NCBI GenBank assembly: GCA_025403435.1
Contig: CM046342.1
Location: 16,866,519-16,930,518, forward strand
Direction: 5' to 3'
Length of the DNA stretch: 64,000 bases
Source: Artocarpus heterophyllus
Lineage: Eukaryota; Streptophyta; Magnoliopsida; Rosales; Moraceae
A program made the translations under genes and the position numbers. Below the pieces are notes generated by a model. That model did not search any database and was not told where the DNA came from. It worked only from the letters and a program-made list of their open reading frames with translations. Of the stretch, positions 56,242 through 64,000 are shown in pieces. Each line of letters opens with the position of its first letter. Positions within the stretch are counted from its first letter, which is position 1.

Positions 56242-58430
56242 AAGCCCAACACACAATCCTTTGTTTATAAAGGCACCAGGTAGAAGAAAAGCATAAGATC
56301 CTTGGCTCGGTTAATGATTACCACTATACTTGACATGCTTCTACACAAGATGCAAATAGTGCCAAACTTACCAAGAACAATTGGTTTTAAGTTGATTGGC
56401 ATAAATTTATTTCGCATTTAAATAGCAAAAACACATGGGGTCTCCTCAATAATGGACCAAATCTGCCAACATGCTCAATTCCTTCGATCAAGCACGCTTA
56501 GCAATTAGACAAAATGTCAAAAAAATTCTATTGCATAGAATTAGCCCAACTAACATGCTCAATTCCTATGATCATTCAGTCTTTTCCTAATAATGTCATT
56601 CGATAGGAACACAAGAAACCAAGTCAATAAATTTGGCTATTGCGCGCAAGATAACCAATTCAATTCACAAATAATTAGATCCTAAGTATCCAAGAATGAG
56701 AAAAATAGATGAATTTGCATAAATGATTTCAAGTAAATGATCCAAGAACTAAATGCATGTAAATCCAAAACCCCAAAATTGCAATAGCTTATTTTTTGCT
56801 AAAATGGAATTAAGATCACACATAGATAAACAAATTGGACAAAGAAATCACCTCGTCAATAATACTTTCTATACCATCATCCAACAGATTCATACGAAAT
56901 TCAGCAAATGTAGCCACATCCATCTGCTTTACTTGTATATTGAAGGGAAAATGTCAAAAGACCATATAATTTGGTATGGATATGCCTGGAAAATAGACTT
57001 GCAAGAAAGAAGGGTGATCTTTGTCGGACATAGATGATATAAATAGAGATATACAAAATATACAAAATCTACTTTCTAAACTTGTAGGATTTGTCCTCTA
57101 ATATTTGCAAGAAACAAAACTCAAGGAGTTCAAAACAACAAACCAAATGCAGTATTTACATGGTGGAGTCAACTGTGGATTTTGCCATTAAGTTATGCCT
57201 CCTAACCACACGATATATCTCTTTTGTGAACATGTAAAATCAATGTAGTGAAAACAAAATTGGCATAGAAAAATCTCTCCACTGCACACAAAATCCACAG
57301 ACAATGCTTAAAGGGCTCCATGTCTCCTAAACATGGCAAAGCCAGTGCTTCAATTTCAAAGGGCGAAACCTTATAAACTTTCAAAACCAAAATGCAGTCA
57401 CAATCATCTTTACAAACTCTTTTTTTTTCTTTCTTTTTTTTTTCAATACATATATTTTTCCCTCTCTTTTTTGATTTGATAGCCAACACCCAACACATAT
57501 ACATGGTAGAGGGAAATTGTTCAAGAAAGAGATAATAAGCACACTATTCTGGCTCTTGTATAGAAGCTCACATGTACGTCATCAATACAAAGCAGAGATC
57601 ATTCAGATCAATAAAAAAAAATTATTTTCTTAACTGCAAAATTGCATCAATCCTTGACATCCCTAAACCCCGATTCACACAGAATTCCCTAATTTAAATC
57701 AAAACACAATGGAACATAGCTAGTGAAAATTGAAACAATAACACACCAAAACTAGACAAAAGCACAATTCAAAAAATAGAAATAAAGAGACCACAAATTA
57801 GAGAAACATCAAAACATACTCAACAAAGAAAACACAAACAAAACCAGCAACAGAGGGCCAACGATCACCAGCAAGAGGGAACGTTTGAGGGGATGAAGAG
57901 AAGGAGATAGACGAGCTTTGGGGTTTGAGGAGATCGTGCACCCTAATTCCAGCAGTTTCCTTTTTGATCGATCTTGTGATTTTCCTTTTTTTTATTATTT
58001 TTTCTTTCGCTCTGCCGGCCTTTTTGAACTAGCTCAATTGAGAGTATGGCCAGAAGCATGCATAAGTTTTGAACGAGTAACATTAACAAGGTTTTTTTTT
58101 TTTTTATATATATATATAAAGCTTATTTTATCTTTTTTGAGAAGGCATCTTTCAATATTTGAAGTCATGAATAAGGAAAACTTTCATGTTTTTGAAATAA
58201 CAAAAAAAAAAAAAAAAAACAAATAATTGTTTTTCCTTAACATAAGTTTATATAACTAAAATGAAAATATAGTGCAAACTTAAATATAGATGCAACTGAA
58301 TTAAGATGCTTGAATATTCTAAAACTAAAATCATAAAAAAGTTTTCTAGCTAAAAAATTTCCTAGGTAGGAGTCATTGTTGGCTTTGTATGGTTTATCCA
58401 AGTTCCTTCACAATCATCACGCAAATAAGA
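56242..58430. other. Non-coding interior of the CACTA element
   Basis: AT-rich, no domain recognised. 57840-57960 is less AT-rich and could be the leader of a captured or lost gene on the minus strand. A-run and AT-run tracts lie near 58090-58120 and 58199-58220. Confidence 0.4.
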
Positions 58431-58440
58431 ATCTATGGAA

Positions 58441-61400
58441 TCATCTTTTGTCATCGATTTCTTCTATAGAAGGTAAACCCACACTGAAACGATGATGATC
58501 TATTATATTGTCACATTCATAATCATTTTGAGATGTTTGATTAAAGACTTCTTGTGGTAAAGGGACAACAATTGACCATCTTATACCTTTCGAATCTTGA
58601 ATATGGAAAGCTGGCTTTGCTTGGGAACCCAAAATGAAAGATTCGTATTTGTAACCTTTTCTATTTGAATGAACCAAGGTAATTCCATCTTTATCTATCT
58701 ATACACTGTGGTTTTTTTGACCCAATCACATTTGAACACCGCGATATGAAAAGTACGGTAATCAAGTTCCCATATTTCTTGGATTACTCCATAATATAAC
58801 ACGTCACCATATACAGGGTTTTGGTCCTTCGCGCTTAAGAATTGTGTAGTTTTTGCAACTATATTGACACCGCTATTTTTCATAAAACATAAATCATCAA
58901 GTGATTTTGTATTGAAACGACACCCATTTATGACATATGCTTTGTGTTTAATAACATTCATACTAGGTGTGTGTGCTATCCAATTTAATGAATTTAATAT
59001 TTTATGTTGCTTTTGTGCTAATTGATTTTCAATTTTATCATGTAACCAGTAAATGAAGGTACGATGATGCTCATCATGTAACCACTTTTGATGTTTTGTA
59101 GGATTTTTATTTTGCAGCCACATCATATGTTCCTTAAAAAGAAAAGATGGTCACAAACTTGCGTTAAAGGCTTTCATGAAATGAATATTCAATCATATTA
59201 ATGTTAATGTAAAAAAAGAAAAAAGAAAAAAAGCTACTTACTCTATGTAAGGAATGATTTCACTTGTATTTTGCAAAACAACATTACAGGCTTGACTCTA
59301 TTCAGGTTGATCTACTTTAATAATATCTCCTTGTCCAAGTAAAGCCTTTCGTTTTTCATCGGGATCATGTCAAGACTTTAGGATTCCAATTGCTTTAGTT
59401 CCTGACAAGTATTCTAAGCAAAACTCTATAGCCTCTTCTACAAAATAACTCTCAACAGTGCTACATTCAGGTCAATTACGATTTTAGACATAACCCTTTA
59501 AAATTTTCATGTATCATTCAAAACGGTACATCCAACGCAAATAAATTGGTCCGCACATTTTAACTTTATGTACAAGATACATAGTCAAATGAATCATGAT
59601 GTCAAAGAATAATGGTGGAAAAATTTTCTCAAGTAAACATAAATTTTCAACAATCTCACATTGCAACTATTCTAATTTTGAGACATCCACAATTTTGTCA
59701 CATAAAGCATTAAAGAAAAAGCACATTTTGGTTATGGCATATCTAACTTTTTCAGAATCCATTGATCGGATAGCGATTGGCCAGAATTGTTGCATCAAGG
59801 CATGACAATCATGAGACTTCAGTCCTACTAATTTTAAATCCTTTATTGATATAAGATTTTGAATATTTGATGAGTATCCTTCTGGGACCTTGATATCTGC
59901 CAATCCTCTACATATCTTTTCCTTTTCTGTGTTGGATAGAGTATGACATGTAGGGGGTATGTAAGTACGAGTCTCACCAATTATTGGGGCTAAATTAGTC
60001 CTTAATCCTATCTCCTTAAGGTCTAATCAAGCTGCAAGTCCATCCTTAGTTTTTCGAAGGATATCAAGCAACTGTCACAAACATTTTTTTCATTATGCAT
60101 TATGTCAAGATTGTGACATACCAAAAGTGACTTCCAATATTCAAGCTTAAAAATTTTGATTTCTTCTTCTAACAAAATTTAGATGAAGCTTCTTCCTCTG
60201 ATTGAGATTTAAACTTACTCTTTTCTTTTGATCGAGATCTAAACTTCTTGCATTTATCAAATTTGAAAACCAATTTATTAATTTTATTTAATACTTCAAC
60301 TTTGGTTATCAGGTGTGGTGCTTTTTCAAATTCTTATTTGCCATAAAATGTTTGCTTATACTTTCTATAATGATGATTCTTGCCTAAAAAGCATCTATAT
60401 CCCAAATAAGCTATTTTTTCCCATGTTTCAGTTGATGTGAACATGTTTTCTCCCCACAATATGGACATGCAAAATATCCTTTCATAGAACAACCTGACAA
60501 GTTCCCATATGTAAGAAAGTCACTGATTGTCCATAACAAAACTTCTCTCAAGGTAAAATACTCATTCTTGTAAGCATCATAAGGATGCTATCCCCTTTTC
60601 CAAAGTTTTTGTAAATCTTCTATCAATGGTGTAAGATACACATCAATATCATTACCAGGTTGCTTAGGTCTAGATATTAGCATTCTTAGTGTCATAAACT
60701 TTCTTTTCATACACAATGAAGGGGGAAGGTTGTAAATCACAAGCATTACTGGCCAATAACTGTATCGACTACTAAGAGAACTATGTGGATTAATACCATT
60801 TGTAGAAAGACCTAATCGTAGGTTTATTGGATCCTTTGCAAAATCTAGAAACTTATGATCAACTAACTTCCACAATGGTGAATTAGCAGGTGTCAAAGAT
60901 GACCATCTACACCTCTCCCATTTGCATGCCGTACCAAATTTTTAGCATGCTCTTGATTGTGGAACACTCTCGTAAAGCATGAAATTGGTGAAATGTGATA
61001 TAATACCTTTGCCGGAATTCCTTCAAGGCAGTCATCCTTTGAATTTTTCTTCTTTTTCCATCTTGATTCCTTACAAATTGAACAAATTGATTAATTTTCG
61101 TATTCATTCCTGTATAGTATACAATCGTTTGGACAAGTGTGTATCTTTTGATAATCCATTCTTAATGCACTTAAACTCTTCTTTGCTTCATATTCAGATG
61201 AAACAATTTCATTACCTTTTGGCAACATATCTTTTAACAAACTAAGTAATTTTGAGAAACTTGTGTTACTCCAACCACTACTTGCTTTTGAATTATATAA
61301 TCGAACCATTGTAGATAACTTAGTAAACTATTTACAACCATCATAGAGTGGTTTCTCAGCATCTATTAATAATTCCTCAAATTTTTGAGGATTATTAACA

Positions 61401-61702
61401 AACTATTCTTTAGCATCTTGTACCATTTTCATAGGGTGATCATCATAATTTCTCGGATATTCTAAATATAATCTTTCTCTTAAAGCATTCACATTACTTT
61501 TTAATTCTTCACCATGAAATACCCATTTTTGGTAACTTTGGTCTATCCCATTAAAAAATAAGTGCCCCCTCACAGCATCTATAGTCATCCTCTTTAAATT
61601 TCCACATTGTAAACATGGGCATCTTATGCTATTATCATCGTCTGCATGATCCAAACCAAACTTTAAAAACTATTCAAACCCTAACTTGTATTCATTAGAC
61701 AT
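58441..61702 (-). pseudogene. TNP2-type CACTA transposase, decayed
   Basis: Read from right to left: an N-terminal transposase-associated domain (SIRCPCLQCGNLKRMTIDAV, QKWVFHGEE; about 61654-61403). The TNP2 core follows (GWSNTSFSKLLSLLKDMLPK, KIHTCPNDCILYRNEYEN near 61270-61091; LRLGLSTNGINP, SRYSYWPVMLVIYNLPPSLC, KQPGNDIDVYL near 60830-60620). Next is a DUF4218-like part (LKSHDCHALMQQFWPIAIRS near 59830; CGPIYLRWMYRFE near 59535), then a DUF4216-like part (ending near 58441). Several stops and shifts break it. LRLGL..DG.NP is the family form; here the Asp is Asn, a likely loss of an active-site residue. Confidence 0.85.
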
Positions 61703-62479
61703 TATACTGGCCAACATCCAACCTTTATAAAATCCTACAAAAAAAGAGAGAGATAGGAAAAAACAAAAATACTCAAATTTATTTTTTTGGATGGTGCTAA
61801 ATTTGTTGATAATCACTTGAACACCCAAAATAATCTTATCAATAACAACTTAAAACTCTATGAAAAAAACTTAAAACTCATGATACAAAAACAATGCAAA
61901 TTCTAAAATTCCAAAGTCTAGATAAATTGTTGAAAGTAATATTCTCTTACAATAATAATAATAAGCCTCATATGTCAAAAGTACATCAAATTATTTTACT
62001 CGTAAAAAATGTAATTTTATTAAGACTGTTCAAACATTATCGAATACCTTTTTTCAATGGAAAAATTGCTTAAGACTTACAATATGTAGACTTGAAGTAT
62101 ACAGTTGTGCATAGCTTGCTTTCATGCTGTTATCTACAAAAATAATAATAACATAAGAATCAATAAACAATAAGTTACCAAAAATTTTTTTCAATTGAAA
62201 AGTTGCCTAAGACTTGCAATGGTACACTTGATGTATATAATGCACAAACTTGTGCCTTCCATGTTATCTACATAAATAAAATAAAATAAGAGTCAATAAA
62301 CAATATGGCATTTATGGGTTAGGGGAAAAAGAATTACATTGATAAAATAAATCCTAAAATAGCTCTAAATTTTTAATCATAATAATTCTTAAAAGTGAGT
62401 AGTCATATATATAGATACACTCGTTAGGCTGGCAATTCTAATCCAAATAAGCTTAAGCTAAAAGTCTTAATCAAACTCA

Positions 62480-62803
62480 AACTGAAATAAAAATCAAATA
62501 TATAATTAATTTTATGGTGGCTTTATATGGCGGTCAATTAGGAACCACATTTAATGCTTTTCCTATTAGGATTTGTGCATTTTTAAGAGGAATGGATTAT
62601 GACTTTAGATGGCAGTTGATTAGAAAGTGCCATTAAACCTATTTTTTTGGGCCAAATTTGTTCATCTTTACACAGCAGTCATTTTCCCAACTGTCATGAA
62701 ATATTAGCAATAAAACTCTCGCCATCCCCAAATTACCAAAGATGGCATTTTTTTTTCAAACACCATCTTTAAAGTGCATACTATTTACTATCTTGTAGTA
62801 GTG
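62480..62803. repeat. Right subterminal and terminal repeats of the CACTA element
   Basis: TATGGCGGTCAATTAG (about 62527), GATGGCAGTTGATTAG (about 62608), AGTGCCATTAA and AAGATGGCATTT units, ending TTGTAGTAGTG at 62803. Confidence 0.7.
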
Positions 62804-63360
62804 TTAACTTTTATAAATTTTGGTTCATATGCTAAAATTAATTTGGGGAGGTCTATGGTGGAGAAGGGCCAGTAAAGAAGGATCTAACGGGTTGAGTGTA
62901 GTTTATTAATTTAAATTAATGGTAAAAAATTATAGAGCACCAAGAGTGTATTAGTCTTTACCACACTGAATGAAATTCTAAATACAACAAAATAAAATAA
63001 AAAACAAAAAAAAAATCATATCAAAAATCAATTCCCTTCTTCGTTGCCAAGCCCGCCTGCGATGGGGCGTGGTCGTGAGCCAGTCTAGTCCCACATGTCA
63101 TTGTTGGCGGATCCACCCCCTCTACCATCATCGTCCCTTGTCACTCGTAAACCCACTTGAGATTGTCTTCTTGTTTTTCTCTGATCTCCATGGCTTTATC
63201 GAAGCTTTGTTCTTCTTGATTTTTTTGTTTATTTCCTATGCCTTTGGAGTTTGGGAAATCTTAAACTAAACACCGCTCAGTGCAAAAAAAAGAAAGTAAA
63301 AAAACACACATATGCTAAGGCCTAATATCGTTTTTGCAGGCTTTTGATAATGAAGTGGCT
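62804..63360. other. Resumed module Q and intergenic DNA
   Basis: 62804-62850 (TTTTGGTTCATA.GCTAAAATTA) completes the Q copy cut by the CACTA element. The rest has no recognised gene. Confidence 0.55.
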
Positions 63361-63370
63361 GTAAATTGTA

Positions 63371-63600
63371 AGGGATTGTCTTGTAATTTTTTTTCTTTTC
63401 ACAATTGGGATTTGACATTTCCAGTGTTAGATAAGATCTTCTTGCCTTCTGGACGACATTTCCAGGGATTGTCTTGTAATTTTTTTTTCTTTTCACAATT
63501 GGGATTTGACATATGGCGCTATTACCAATACTATATTGATTCATGTTACATATAAAAACAAATTCATCTCAGTTCTTCTTGCCTTCTGGACGACATGGTA
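63371..63600. repeat. ~93 bp tandem repeat
   Basis: AGGGATTGTCTTGTAATTTT starts at 63371 and again at 63464, each followed by TTTTCACAATTGGGATTTGA. CTTCTTGCCTTCTGGACGAC occurs at 63438 and 63576. Open frames across it on both strands repeat the same peptide and are not genes. Confidence 0.8.
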
Positions 63601-64000
63601 CTTCTCATGGTGGTTTTTCTTGTAATGTCCGAAAATGTTCAAAAATGAAAGCACAAGTTTGTGCATTATATACATGAAAGCACAAATTTATATTATTTTG
63701 ATTAAAGCTCTAAATACATAATAATTAAGAAAAAAACATGTGTTGAATATAGTTAATCAACAATTTTGAAGACAAATGCGTCAAAGTTTATCGTTTTAGA
63801 ATACAATCACGAAATCCATAAAATATGAATAAATTTATGAATATGATTTTTATGACATTACGAATATTTTAATAAGACATTAATTGGATATTAATACATT
63901 AATACAATTGGAATTTATCTACTTTTTTTTAGAAAGACAAAGAATACTATAGTTTTGAAAAGTATGACAAAGTTTACAAAAATTTTCAAGTTTACGGATC
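63601..64000. other. AT-rich intergenic DNA at the window edge
   Basis: No feature recognised. Confidence 0.4.

Larger units (their letters stand above)
52867..62803 (-). mobile_element. CACTA (En/Spm) DNA transposon, complete ends, decayed genes
   Basis: 9937 bp. Ends CACTACTAAAAAATC and TTGTAGTAGTG with a perfect 3 bp target duplication TTA (52864-52866, 62804-62806). Subterminal ATGGCGGTT / TGCCATTAA-type repeats occur in both orientations near both ends. The two expected gene types are both on the minus strand: TNP2-type transposase (right) and a second-gene fragment (left). It is inactive as judged by stops in both. Confidence 0.9.

Noticed and set aside
56753..57037. 94-codon open frame inside the CACTA element
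   Set aside because: No domain and opposite orientation to the transposon genes.
1..64000. tRNA or rRNA genes
   Set aside because: Scanned by eye for T-arm and B-box type words and rRNA-like segments; none gave a cloverleaf-compatible context. The tRNA-like words found are retroelement primer sites.

Overview
This looks like a stretch of a flowering-plant nuclear genome. It is AT-rich, has GT-AG spliced exons and a plant B3 transcription-factor domain, and is full of plant Ty1/copia and Ty3/gypsy LTR retrotransposons, a CACTA (En/Spm) transposon and Tourist/hAT-type MITEs. Nothing bacterial or organellar was seen, and I cannot name the species. Only two host genes are supportable.

Layout. 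1-6140: a decayed Ty1/copia pol end. Its 3' non-coding part is split by a 3 kb solo LTR lying in reverse, and it is followed by two copies of a ~500 bp copia LTR in inverted orientation. 6141-10532: AT-rich intergenic DNA with a small MITE and a ~0.85 kb foldback sitting between ~140 bp direct repeats. 10533-17852: a five-exon gene for a large acidic protein. A C2H2-like zinc finger lies at its N terminus, about twelve ~68-residue repeats fill one long exon, and the C terminus is basic. Exon 4 carries many small frame shifts as given. 18888-19011: a Tourist-like MITE. 19995-29162: another Tourist-like MITE split by a 9.06 kb Tekay-type Ty3/gypsy chromovirus (20096-29153), itself broken by 19 in-frame stops (16 of them TAG) and four one-base deletions. 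29166-29629: a further Tourist-like MITE abutting the first. 30753-31419: a copia-like solo LTR with a 5 bp target duplication. 33151-33725: an hAT-like MITE. 33.8-39.0 kb and 49.2-52.9 kb: diverged segmental duplications around a single-exon B3 gene (39300-39683). 40960-47018: a well-preserved non-autonomous gypsy (Athila/Tat-like) element with two 1421 bp LTRs, a gag remnant and no pol. 52867-62803: a 9.9 kb CACTA transposon with a decayed TNP2-type transposase on the minus strand and a nested LTR. 62804-64000: the interrupted duplication resumes, followed by a ~93 bp tandem repeat.

How it fits together: the window is mostly a layered history of insertions, readable from target-site duplications (gypsy into MITE; CACTA into a duplicated B3-flank; reverse solo LTR into a copia tail). 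The feature I find most worth following is that several unrelated LTRs here carry clusters of short palindromic repeats. Two of these are GC-rich clusters just upstream of a TATAAATA box. The repeat-rich zinc-finger gene is the other main item. Coordinates of TE ends and exons come from reading by eye; similarities marked approximate were not computed.
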